DNA of 64,000 nucleotides from Ruminococcus sp. Its GTDB lineage: Bacteria > Bacillota > Clostridia > Oscillospirales > Ruminococcaceae. The stretch's first letter is position 1; each line of letters starts with the position of its first letter. The DNA lies in assembly GCA_017961625.1 (NCBI GenBank), contig JAGCWY010000110.1:1-64000 (forward strand). The letters run 5' to 3'. This document shows positions 51,290-59,159 of the stretch, in pieces. The notes under the pieces were generated by a model. It was not told the origin of the DNA, ran no database searches, and was given only the letters and a program-made list of their open reading frames with translations. A program made the translations under genes and the position numbers.

Positions 51290-51361
51290 TGTAAAGCTGG
51301 CTTGACAAAAAATGTAAAGCGTGCTATACTATAATCACAGAAGAAGTAAAGTTGGCTTTAC
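51290..51361 (+). promoter_or_regulatory. Promoter with repeated GTAAAG operators upstream of the XRE cassette
   Basis: TTGACA (51302) and TATACT (51325) are 17 bases apart. Copies of TGTAAAGC lie before the -35 and inside the spacer, and GTAAAG-TTGG-CTTTAC (51346-51361) is a perfect inverted repeat after the start. This layout fits XRE autoregulation. Confidence 0.7.
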
Positions 51362-51380
51362 ATAACAGGGAGGTAATTTA

Positions 51381-51490
51381 ATGTTTGGGGTAATAAGTAT
51401 TTTGATGCAGCATTGTCGTGGGTGACAGTCGGTGCTGTACTTGCCATTGTTATGGCTTATAGTGATAAGGAGATGAATCATGAAAAATAG
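51381..51490 (+). pseudogene. Frameshifted small single-pass membrane gene before xre
   Basis: GGGAGGTAATTT precedes ATG 51381. One added G in GGGG (51387-51390) would give MFGGNKYFDAALSWVTVGAV.. and a stop at 51488 inside the xre start. As written, the ATG frame ends after 14 codons (MFGVISILMQHCRG). The second frame has a clear membrane helix (LSWVTVGAVLAIVMAY) and overlaps the downstream start in the usual way. Confidence 0.5.
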
Positions 51491-51686
51491 AATTCAGGAG
51501 ATGCGGAAAGCCCGGAAGGTCACGCAGCAGGAGCTCGCTGACGCTTTATCGGTCACGCGGCAGACTATAATATCACTTGAAAACGGAAAATACAATGCGT
51601 CCCTCACGCTTGCCCACAAGGCGGCGCAGTTCTTCGGGGTTACTATCGAGGAGCTGTTCATATTCGAGGGCGAGGAAAATTTATAA
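51480..51686 (+). CDS. XRE-family small DNA-binding regulator
   Basis: The 68-residue protein is one helix-turn-helix: MRKARKVTQQELADALSVTRQTIISLENGKYNASLTLAHKAAQFF. It resembles short Cro/CI-type regulators found with membrane partner genes. The GTAAAG operators upstream suggest autorepression. AAGGAGATG precedes the start. Confidence 0.92.
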   Translation: MKNRIQEMRKARKVTQQELADALSVTRQTIISLENGKYNASLTLAHKAAQFFGVTIEELFIFEGEENL

Positions 51687-51697
51687 GGAGAATTATT

Positions 51698-52141
51698 ATG
51701 GAAGCATACAGGAAGTCATTAAAGAAGAAAGCTATTTTATGGATGCTGGTACTGATCGTATCTGTAGCAGGGATAGGATTGTTTTTCGTGCTGGGCAGAG
51801 TATTATTCGGTATGGACGTTGAACTCAGACGATCTTTCGGCGGTATGTTCGGTTATCTGCTTATTGTTTCATTTATGTATTCTGTAAATATTAATGCGGC
51901 ACTCAGCAATGAAAAGAAGCTCAAGGAACAGTATATATGCAGCACTGATGAGAGGAACATCAATATTGAAGCTAAATCAGCTCGTGTGACATTGAACATT
52001 GTAATGGTGGGCCTTTTTGTTGCGTTCCTGTTATTGACGCTGTTCTCTGGCAAGAACGCCGGTACTGTCCCCGGAATAGCCTTTTATGGGATATGGCTCA
52101 TTAAAATTGTTGTGAAAAGTTATTACAACAAGAAGATGTGA
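51698..52141 (+). CDS. Membrane protein partner of the XRE regulator, copy 1
   Basis: The 147-residue protein has four helices and a central charged motif KEQYICSTDERNINIEAKSARVT. The motif recurs in the next gene. Such small DUF2178/DUF6442-like membrane proteins are commonly paired with short XRE regulators. Function is unknown. It is 11 bases after xre. Confidence 0.72.
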   Translation: MEAYRKSLKKKAILWMLVLIVSVAGIGLFFVLGRVLFGMDVELRRSFGGMFGYLLIVSFMYSVNINAALSNEKKLKEQYICSTDERNINIEAKSARVTLNIVMVGLFVAFLLLTLFSGKNAGTVPGIAFYGIWLIKIVVKSYYNKKM

Positions 52142-52158
52142 AACGGAGGAGAATAATT

Positions 52159-52587
52159 ATGGAAGGATTAAGAAGTAAACTTAAAACAAATATAATGCTG
52201 TGCAGGTTATTGATAGTTGTATTGATAATCACATTTATTGTTCTGAAGATACTGGAGTACAGAAAAGTTCTTCACGGTGATACGAATATTGGCTTCTTTT
52301 CCACAGGTATAATAGTATTGGTCATGAATATACTGCGTATGAAAAAAGCACTCAGGGACGAGAAAAGTCTTAAGGAATTGTATATCCGGAACACTGATGA
52401 GCGTGTGATTTCCATACAGCTCAGGGCGGCTAATTCTACATCGCTGTTAACAATATTTCTGCTCTGTATAGCAATGATGGTATCCTCATACATCAACGAT
52501 ACCGTTGCCTATACGCTTGCCGCTGCTTTAGGAATTTATATTCTTATTTATCTTAGTTCGCTTGCTTATTTTAATAAGAAGATGTAA
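52159..52587 (+). CDS. Membrane protein partner of the XRE regulator, copy 2
   Basis: The 142-residue protein has the same layout and motif (KELYIRNTDERVISIQLRAAN) as the previous gene, so it is a tandem paralogue. ATG 52159 lies seven bases after CGGAGGAG; ATG 52138 overlaps the previous stop and lacks a site. Confidence 0.72.
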   Translation: MEGLRSKLKTNIMLCRLLIVVLIITFIVLKILEYRKVLHGDTNIGFFSTGIIVLVMNILRMKKALRDEKSLKELYIRNTDERVISIQLRAANSTSLLTIFLLCIAMMVSSYINDTVAYTLAAALGIYILIYLSSLAYFNKKM

Positions 52588-52593
52588 AGCAAA

Positions 52594-52623
52594 ACTCCCC
52601 GATACCTGTCCGTATCGGGGAGT
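52594..52623. terminator. Terminator between the XRE cassette and nifJ
   Basis: ACTCCCCGATAC and GTATCGGGGAGT form a 12-bp stem. The minus side is followed by TTTTGC, so it mainly serves nifJ. Confidence 0.8.
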
Positions 52624-52656
52624 AATTATATATTCGTTTAGCTTCTCTGCTAAAAA

Positions 52657-55600
52657 TTACTTTTCAGCGAGCTTTGTGAGGTAAGCATAACGATCTGTTG
52701 CAGTCTGCTCAGCCTTCGCAAACAGATCCTTAGCACGCTCTGGGAATGAACGTGTGAGTGCGCTGTAACGAGCCTCGTTCATGATAAAGTCCTGATAAGA
52801 CTCTGTAGGAGCCTTTGAATCGAGCTGGAATGGGTTCTTGCCCTCAGCAGCAAGACGAGGATCATAACGGAAGTTGTTCCAGTAGCCGCACTTAACAGCC
52901 TTTTCCATCTCAGCCTGACAGTTGGTCATACCGCCCTTGATGGAGTGCATCTCACAAGGTGCATAGCCGATGATGAGTGACGGACCCGGATAAGACTCAG
53001 CTTCCTTGATTGCCTTGAGGGTCTGGTTCATGTCAGCACCCATAGCGATCTGTGCAACGTAGATGTAGCCATAGCTCATAGCGATATCAGCAAGACGCTT
53101 CTTTGCGATTGCCTTACCTGCTGCTGCGAACTGTGCTACCTGACCGATGTTGGATGACTTGGAAGCCTGTCCGCCTGTGTTGGAGTAAACCTCGGTATCG
53201 AATACCATGATGTTTACATCTTCTCCTGTAGCGAGAACGTGGTCAAGACCGCCGAAGCCGATATCATAAGCCCAGCCGTCACCACCGAAGATCCATACGG
53301 ACTTCTTGGAGAGGTAGTTCTTGTTTGCAACAATATCTGAGCAAAGATCGCACTTGTCAGCACACTTCTCGAGCGCAGCAACGAGAGCAGCAGTTGCTGC
53401 GGTATTCTTTGTACCGTCGTTAACTGTTGCGAGGTATTCATCAGCAGCTGCCTTTACTTCTGCAGATGCCTTGTCGCTTGCAGCAATTTCCTTGACTTCC
53501 TCAATGAGTCTTTCACGGATTGCCTTCTGACCGAGATACATACCAAGACCGTGCTCAGCGTTGTCCTCGAACAGTGAGTTTGCCCATGCAGGACCGTGGC
53601 CGTTTGCATCAACAGTGTAAGGTGAAGTTGCAGCAGGACCGCCCCAGATTGAAGAACATCCTGTTGCGTTGGAAATATACATTCTTGAACCGAAGAGTTG
53701 AGTGATGAGTCTTGCATATGAAGTCTCAGCACAGCCTGCACAAGAACCTGAGAATTCAAGCAGAGGCTTCTTGAACTGGCTGGAAATAACATTAGCGTCA
53801 GTTGCAACATCTGTCTTCTCTGAAACCTTTGCAACACAGTAATCAAATACTGCCTGCTGTGACTCCTGAGATTCTCTTGAAACCATCTTGAGAGAGTTAG
53901 TCGGGCAGACACCGATACATACGCCGCAGCCCATGCAGTCCATAGCGGAAACAGCAAGAGTGTACTTGTAGTCGCTCTTTACGATAGGCTTCGGAGCAAT
54001 TTTGATGTTCTCCGGAGCAGCAGCAGCTTCAGCGTCTGTCAGAGCGAAAGGACGGATAGTTGCGTGCGGGCAAACAAATGCACACTTGTTACACTTTGCG
54101 CAGGTATCCTGATTCCACTCAGGAACCATAACTGCAACTCCGCGCTTCTCGTATGCAGCAGCACCCTGCTCGAATGTACCGTCAACGTGATCTGTGAATG
54201 CAGAAACAGGAAGTGTATCACCGAGCATCTTGCCAACAGGGTTCATGATGCCGTTAACCATCTTAACGAGCTTCTCTGCACCCTCGAGCTTTGCAGGTGT
54301 AGAATTATCAACAGCATTTGCCCACTCAGCAGGAACATCAACCTTGACATAAGCATTTGCGCCTGCGTCGATAGCCTTCTCGTTCATCTGAACGATCTCG
54401 ATGCCCTTCTTCATGAACTTCTGAGCCTTCTCCTTCATGTAGCCGATAGCTTCAGCCTCAGGCAGAACCTTTGAAAGTGAGAAGAATGCAGACTGGAGAA
54501 TGGTGTTTGTACGCTTGCCAAGACCTATCTCCTGTGCAAGGTCTATTGCGTTAACCAGATAGAGCTGGATATTGTTCTTTGCGATATACTGCTTTGTGTC
54601 AGCTGTGAGGTGCTGCTCGAGCTCCTCGGGCTTCCACTGGCAGTTGATAAGGAATACACCGCCGGGCTTTACGTCATTTACCATCTTGTAGCCCTTGAGG
54701 ATGTATGACGGGTTATGACAGGCAACAAAGTCAGCCTTGTTTATGTAGTAAGGGCTCTTGATAGGCTTATCACCAAAACGCAGATGTGAGATAGTGATAC
54801 CGCCTGTCTTCTTGGAGTCATACTGGAAGTATGCCTGAACGTACTTGTCAGTGTGGTCACCGATGATCTTGATGGAGTCCTTGTTTGCACCAACAGTACC
54901 GTCGCCGCCGAGACCCCAGAACTTACATTCGATAGTGCCTTCTGCTGCTGTGTTGGGAGCATCTTCCTCAGCGAGTGAGAGATTTGTAACATCGTCAACG
55001 ATACCAAGTGTGAACTGAGGCTTGGGATCAGCCTTTGCGAGCTCTGCATAAACAGCAAATACAGATGCAGGAGGAGTATCCTTGGAACCGAGACCGTAAC
55101 GGCCGCCGATAACCTTGATACCGTTTCTGCCTGTAGTATTAAGAGCAGCTACTACATCGAGGTAGAGAGGCTCACCGAGAGAGCCGGGCTCCTTGGTTCT
55201 GTCGAGGACAGCAATAGTCTTTACAGTTGCAGGGATAGCCTCAACGAGCTTTTCAGCTGAGAACGGACGGAACAGACGAACCTTAACGATACCGACCTTC
55301 TCACCCTTCTTGTTGAGGTAGTCGATAACTTCCTCAGCAACGTCGCAGATAGAGCCCATTGCAACGATAACGCGCTCTGCATCGGGAGCACCGTAGTAGT
55401 TGAAGAGTTTATAATCAGTGCCGAGCTTTGCATTAACCTTACCCATGTACTCCTCAACGATTGCGGGAACAGCATTGTAGTAGGAGTTGCAAGCCTCACG
55501 GTGCTGGAAGAAGATATCTCCGTTTTCGTGAGAACCACGCATTGTAGGATTTTCAGGATTAAGAGCACGAGCGCGGAATGCCTTGACAGCATCCATATCA

Positions 55601-56190
55601 CACATTTCCTTCAGATCCTCGTAATCCCATGTTTCAATCTTCTGGATCTCGTGGGATGTACGGAAACCGTCGAAGAAGTTGATGAAAGGAACGCGGCTCT
55701 TGATAGAAGCGAGATGAGCAACAGCAGCAAGATCCATTACTTCCTGCGGGTTGGTCTCAGCAAGCATTGCAAAACCGGTCTGACGGCAAGCGTAAACGTC
55801 GGAGTGGTCACCGAAAATGTTCAGTGCGTGAGAAGCAACGCAACGTGCAGAAACATGGAATACGCAAGGAAGCAGCTCACCAGCGATCTTGTACATATTC
55901 GGGATCATGAGGAGAAGACCCTGAGAAGCAGTATAGGTTGTTGTCAGAGCACCAGCGTTCAGAGAACCGTGAACAGTACCTGCTGCGCCGGCTTCAGACT
56001 GCATCTCCTCAACCTTAACGGTTGTGCCGAAAATGTTCTTGACACCCTGAGCAGACCACTGATCAACATAGTCTGCCATCGGGCTGGAAGGTGTGATCGG
56101 GTAGATACCGGCAACTTCCGTGAAGGCGTAAGAAACATATGCAGCGGCGTTATTACCGTCCATTGTTTTCATTTTTCTTTTGATTGCCAT
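52657..56190 (-). CDS. nifJ: Pyruvate:ferredoxin (flavodoxin) oxidoreductase
   Basis: The 1177-residue single-chain enzyme converts pyruvate and CoA to acetyl-CoA and CO2, reducing ferredoxin. Domains run from pyrimidine-binding (YPITPSSPMADYVDQWS), through the CoA region, to a ferredoxin domain with CAKCNKCAFVCP and CMGCGVCIGVCP, and to the TPP domain with GDGWAYDIGFGGLDHVLA. A further Cys pair (CAGCAETSYARL) ligates the proximal cluster. It is central to fermentation and supplies acetyl-CoA and reduced ferredoxin, which the nearby IOR also uses. Confidence 0.97.
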   Translation of the reverse strand: MAIKRKMKTMDGNNAAAYVSYAFTEVAGIYPITPSSPMADYVDQWSAQGVKNIFGTTVKVEEMQSEAGAAGTVHGSLNAGALTTTYTASQGLLLMIPNMYKIAGELLPCVFHVSARCVASHALNIFGDHSDVYACRQTGFAMLAETNPQEVMDLAAVAHLASIKSRVPFINFFDGFRTSHEIQKIETWDYEDLKEMCDMDAVKAFRARALNPENPTMRGSHENGDIFFQHREACNSYYNAVPAIVEEYMGKVNAKLGTDYKLFNYYGAPDAERVIVAMGSICDVAEEVIDYLNKKGEKVGIVKVRLFRPFSAEKLVEAIPATVKTIAVLDRTKEPGSLGEPLYLDVVAALNTTGRNGIKVIGGRYGLGSKDTPPASVFAVYAELAKADPKPQFTLGIVDDVTNLSLAEEDAPNTAAEGTIECKFWGLGGDGTVGANKDSIKIIGDHTDKYVQAYFQYDSKKTGGITISHLRFGDKPIKSPYYINKADFVACHNPSYILKGYKMVNDVKPGGVFLINCQWKPEELEQHLTADTKQYIAKNNIQLYLVNAIDLAQEIGLGKRTNTILQSAFFSLSKVLPEAEAIGYMKEKAQKFMKKGIEIVQMNEKAIDAGANAYVKVDVPAEWANAVDNSTPAKLEGAEKLVKMVNGIMNPVGKMLGDTLPVSAFTDHVDGTFEQGAAAYEKRGVAVMVPEWNQDTCAKCNKCAFVCPHATIRPFALTDAEAAAAPENIKIAPKPIVKSDYKYTLAVSAMDCMGCGVCIGVCPTNSLKMVSRESQESQQAVFDYCVAKVSEKTDVATDANVISSQFKKPLLEFSGSCAGCAETSYARLITQLFGSRMYISNATGCSSIWGGPAATSPYTVDANGHGPAWANSLFEDNAEHGLGMYLGQKAIRERLIEEVKEIAASDKASAEVKAAADEYLATVNDGTKNTAATAALVAALEKCADKCDLCSDIVANKNYLSKKSVWIFGGDGWAYDIGFGGLDHVLATGEDVNIMVFDTEVYSNTGGQASKSSNIGQVAQFAAAGKAIAKKRLADIAMSYGYIYVAQIAMGADMNQTLKAIKEAESYPGPSLIIGYAPCEMHSIKGGMTNCQAEMEKAVKCGYWNNFRYDPRLAAEGKNPFQLDSKAPTESYQDFIMNEARYSALTRSFPERAKDLFAKAEQTATDRYAYLTKLAEK

Positions 56191-56282
56191 AGGAATGACC
56201 TCCTAAAAAATAATATTAAATTTTTAGGTTATAGAAATGGTTAGCGGGTGATAACGTTAACCAAATATAACTACTGTGAAAT

Positions 56283-56311
56283 ATTATACCACAAATCGAA
56301 TCCTTTGTAAA
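56283..56311 (-). promoter_or_regulatory. Promoter of nifJ
   Basis: On the minus strand TTTACA and TATAAT with 17 bases between, about 90 bases before the start. Confidence 0.7.
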
Positions 56312-56511
56312 CACTTTTTTTGCTGTCTTGTTACAAAATTATCAGGCACATTTTTGGCAATTTGTCTATAAATTGCCACTTTTGGCTTATGCTGACAGCA
56401 ATAGTTGATTACAATATGTACAGCTGTCAGTATTAAAAAATAGAGGTTGTGAAAAATGTATTACAAAGATTGCTTAAAGTTGTACATTTTGACAAAAGTT
56501 AAAGGATTTGC

Positions 56512-56540
56512 TTGACGAAGTAGCTGAAATAAGGTATAAT
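56512..56540 (+). promoter_or_regulatory. Promoter of the predicted small RNA
   Basis: TTGACG and TATAAT with a 17-base spacer; predicted start A at 56547. Confidence 0.75.
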
Positions 56541-56546
56541 AACTAC

Positions 56547-56660
56547 AGTGTTAAGATTTATTTAACACTCGTTTTGTTGTCTCCTTTCTTTTGTTCTACA
56601 CATATTTATTTTCATCTGTTTATCTAAGACAAGCAGGGCTTTTGCCCTGCTTATTTTTTT
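56547..56660 (+). ncRNA. Predicted pyrimidine-rich small RNA of about 114 nt
   Basis: The predicted transcript starts exactly at a perfect 8-bp hairpin (AGTGTTAA/TTAACACT, loop GATTTAT). About 60 mostly unpaired, U/C-rich bases follow, including TCTCCTTTC (56580-56588), complementary to GAAAGGAGA ribosome sites. It ends with an intrinsic terminator, AAGCAGGGC-TTTT-GCCCTGCTT then ATTTTTTT. No meaningful ORF exists. The layout of 5' hairpin, exposed anti-Shine-Dalgarno stretch and terminator is typical of trans-acting Firmicute sRNAs. I cannot assign a family. Confidence 0.7.
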
Positions 56661-56847
56661 GCACAAGGCCTGCACTCCCTTGTCGCGTTTTCGCTCGTAA
56701 ACCCGATTACTTTTTTCAAGAACGTTACTTGTATATTGCTTACAGCGCAATGTGTGTGGGAAAATGTTCCCATTCATAATCTATCGTTGTAAGCTGACTC
56801 AATTAGTTGCTAATTAAGCATTACGAATTATACATTTAAAATATCGT

Positions 56848-57288
56848 TCAGCATCTGAAAAAGTAGTATACCAGTCCGTAGAGCGTAGCCGAAGTGCAAC
56901 CGTAAAGCAGCACTGGTCCGGCTATAGTGAATATTTTAGCTCCTACACCGAGTATGGGACCTTCCGATCTTGCTTCTATGGCGCAGGAGCTTATAGCGTT
57001 GGAAAAGCCGGTGATAGGTACAAGAGTCCCTGCTCCTGCGTGCTTTGCAAGTCTCTGGTACCAGCCGAAGCCAGTGCATACTGCGCTTATGCCCACAAGG
57101 ATTATGGAAGTCCATGTTCCTGCTTCCGTGCGGTCAAGTCCGTAGGCTTCAAGGAATGAAAGTATTATCTGCCCGGCTGTGCATATCGCCCCGCCAACTA
57201 TAAACGCGGCGGTGATATTTACTCTGTAGTTTGATTTCGGTGAGACCTGCCGCGTCATATCGCTGTAAAGTTCCGGTGTTATCTTCAT
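56848..57288 (-). CDS. spoVAC: Stage V sporulation protein AC (SpoVAC family)
   Basis: The 146-residue membrane protein has four helices and the SpoVAC signature VNITAAFIVGGAICTAGQ, GFGWYQRLAKHAGAGTLVPITGFSN, and GPILGVGAKIFTIAGPVLLYG. SpoVAC is a mechanosensitive channel that takes up and releases dipicolinic acid in spores. Here it stands alone, without spoVAD or spoVAE, in a genus not known for robust sporulation. AGGAGCTGAT precedes the start. Confidence 0.9.
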   Translation of the reverse strand: MKITPELYSDMTRQVSPKSNYRVNITAAFIVGGAICTAGQIILSFLEAYGLDRTEAGTWTSIILVGISAVCTGFGWYQRLAKHAGAGTLVPITGFSNAISSCAIEARSEGPILGVGAKIFTIAGPVLLYGCTSATLYGLVYYFFRC

Positions 57289-57564
57289 ATCATCAGCTCC
57301 TTTGCAATAGTATCTGCGGTTATTATCTAATTATACGGAACATAATTTGAATTTGTTGTGTTAGCCATTAGTCAATTGTAGGGGCGGATATTAATATGAT
57401 TTGTGCATTTTATCGAATGCTTGACTTCCTTTTCATAAACTTCAATGCAGGTGATGTAGGCTCTTAGGATTGCAGGAGTTTAAATTATGGCATTAAAGAT
57501 AAAACAACACCTATGAGGCTGTTTCCTTCAGATATCCCAATAATCATATAAGCCATATTGTCTA

Positions 57565-57593
57565 TTGACATAATACTATCAAATTGGTATAAT
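57565..57593 (+). promoter_or_regulatory. Promoter upstream of the DUF3592-like gene
   Basis: TTGACA and TATAAT with exactly 17 bases between, about 230 bases before the start. The rest of 57289-57823 is AT-rich and holds no convincing gene. Confidence 0.65.
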
Positions 57594-57823
57594 TAGCATA
57601 TCGCTTGATTTGCATCCATCTTTGTATGTATGAATTCAAGCGTAATATTTTTTTGAGGGCGTATATGAATCAAATTTTTATTTCAGATGTCCTGAGCGTA
57701 ATATCTATCGATTAAGCTCATTCCAAATAAAGTGCAGAACCATTCTCATACACGATGTTTTGAAACATTTTGATCTTAGCAGTCTCTGAGAAGGCGTCCA
57801 TATTGTCGAAACGGAGAGATATC

Positions 57824-58381
57824 ATGAAGAAAAAAGGGTATAAAGTAATAAATAGTCCGTTGGACGGTTATGATTTCAGCTTTACTAAATGTCACGCGGC
57901 AGAGGTTGGGGCATATGGGATCGGATTCATCATCTTTATACTGCTCTGTACATTGTTAGTTTGCACTGTTGAGGACGACAATGGCTGGAGTGGACTTTAC
58001 GAAAATATTTATATTCCTGTGGTTAGTTCAATCCCGTTGTTAATCCTCGGTCTAAGCATGACATTTAGGATCAGACGGGTAAAAAAAATCATTACAAATG
58101 GAAAAAAGACAGATGGTGAAGTAATTTCTTATCGTAGAATACACGTGACTCATGGTAAAAAAAGTCGTTTGATCAATCAACCAAATTATACCATTTTGAA
58201 TGTCAGATTTCATGATAATGGTAATCATGAATGTGCCGTAGGAGTTGGCCGTAAGTTACCAGAAAAAGTACTTGCGTCTCCTTACTGTACAGTGTATATC
58301 TTTAATGATAAAGTATTTGTTGCTGGTTTCAACCTGAGAAAAAATGGTGCTCCTCAAATTGCTTTTGAGCTGAAAGAATAA
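57824..58381 (+). CDS. DUF3592-like membrane protein
   Basis: The 185-residue protein has two helices (YGIGFIIFILLCTLLVCTV and YIPVVSSIPLLILGLSMTF). A soluble beta domain follows (TDGEVISYRRI...NYTILNVRFHDNGNHECAVG..), typical of DUF3592-like proteins. AT content is higher than in its neighbours, suggesting recent acquisition. Function is unknown. GGAGAGATATC precedes ATG. Confidence 0.65.
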   Translation: MKKKGYKVINSPLDGYDFSFTKCHAAEVGAYGIGFIIFILLCTLLVCTVEDDNGWSGLYENIYIPVVSSIPLLILGLSMTFRIRRVKKIITNGKKTDGEVISYRRIHVTHGKKSRLINQPNYTILNVRFHDNGNHECAVGVGRKLPEKVLASPYCTVYIFNDKVFVAGFNLRKNGAPQIAFELKE

Positions 58382-58491
58382 TCGTTCAATAATTTGTGAC
58401 CGATAAATGGCATATAATATGCAAAAATAACATCTTTTAGTTCTATTCAGGTATTGGTTTAGTTTCCTTCGATAAATGAATCTTACATTAC

Positions 58492-58560
58492 AAGGTGTCT
58501 TCTCTTTCAAAACTTTCTACAGTACTGTTTTTGAAGAGGGGACGCCTTCATTTTATTTTG
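58492..58560 (+). terminator. Long imperfect hairpin downstream of the DUF3592-like gene
   Basis: AAGGTGTCTTCTCTTTC and GAAGAGGGGACGCCTT pair imperfectly around CTTTCTACAGTACTG, and Ts follow (CATTTTATTTT). The 58382-58833 gap holds no other convincing feature. Confidence 0.5.
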
Positions 58561-58833
58561 CTGTTCTTAAAAAGATGCGAGCAACGACCAGAGGTGCTGT
58601 TTCTGAACTACGTCAAAGGAACAAAGCCCATTTGAAACCCATTCAAGATTTTTGCGTAATTATTGAGCTGTAAGATATGTGTAATAAACAGCATATTTTT
58701 ATGTGATCAAGTTTACATGCGCCAACGCGGTTTGCGCCGTTGCTCAATCAGCGGCAAATTATGATTTATGGTAACATCTATCACTCTTTTGTGACATATA
58801 CATTAATAAATGCCATGAAAAGAGGTGATTTGT

Positions 58834-59112
58834 TTGAAGACCCGGTCAGAGGGGAGAGCGGTAATGCTCGGAAATTACATAACCGAGAACAAGGCTACTG
58901 TCAGGGCTGCCGCAGGACATTTCGGCATTTCCAAGAGCACTGTCCATAAAGATGTCAGCGAGCGGCTTCAGTTGGAGGATCCCGAACTTTATGCGCGTGT
59001 GAAGGATATACTTGAAATTAACAAGCAGGAACGCCATATCCGCGGCGGTCTTGCCACAAAACGGAAGTACGAAGCTATTGCCGGTAGCGGCAAGGGAAGG
59101 TTTTACAGATAA
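58834..59112 (+). CDS. spoIIID: Sporulation transcription regulator SpoIIID
   Basis: The 92-residue protein is a helix-turn-helix regulator with the strong SpoIIID signature ATVRAAAGHFGISKSTVHKDVSERL and the basic C-terminal NKQERHIRGGLATKRKY. SpoIIID regulates mother-cell genes after engulfment. TTG 58834 with AGAGGTG six bases upstream is the start, giving MKTRSEGRAVML.... It occurs without neighbouring sporulation operons, close to an orphan spoVAC. Confidence 0.92.
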   Translation: MKTRSEGRAVMLGNYITENKATVRAAAGHFGISKSTVHKDVSERLQLEDPELYARVKDILEINKQERHIRGGLATKRKYEAIAGSGKGRFYR

Positions 59113-59115
59113 AGG

Positions 59116-59156
59116 AAAAGCAGCACGTATGTATAATAGCGATACGTGCTGCTTTT
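59116..59156. terminator. Bidirectional terminator between spoIIID and the DUF4340 gene
   Basis: AAAAGCAGCACGTAT and ATACGTGCTGCTTTT form a 15-bp perfect stem. Confidence 0.9.
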
Positions 59157-59159
59157 GAA

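Noticed and set aside
56562..56779. Paired plus- and minus-strand ORFs over the predicted sRNA
   Set aside because: They arise from U-rich and hairpin sequence, have no ribosome sites, and cross a strong terminator.
58476..58673. 65-codon ORF between the DUF3592-like gene and spoIIID
   Set aside because: Its first third is the arms of a terminator-like hairpin, no ribosome site precedes it, and no family is recognised.
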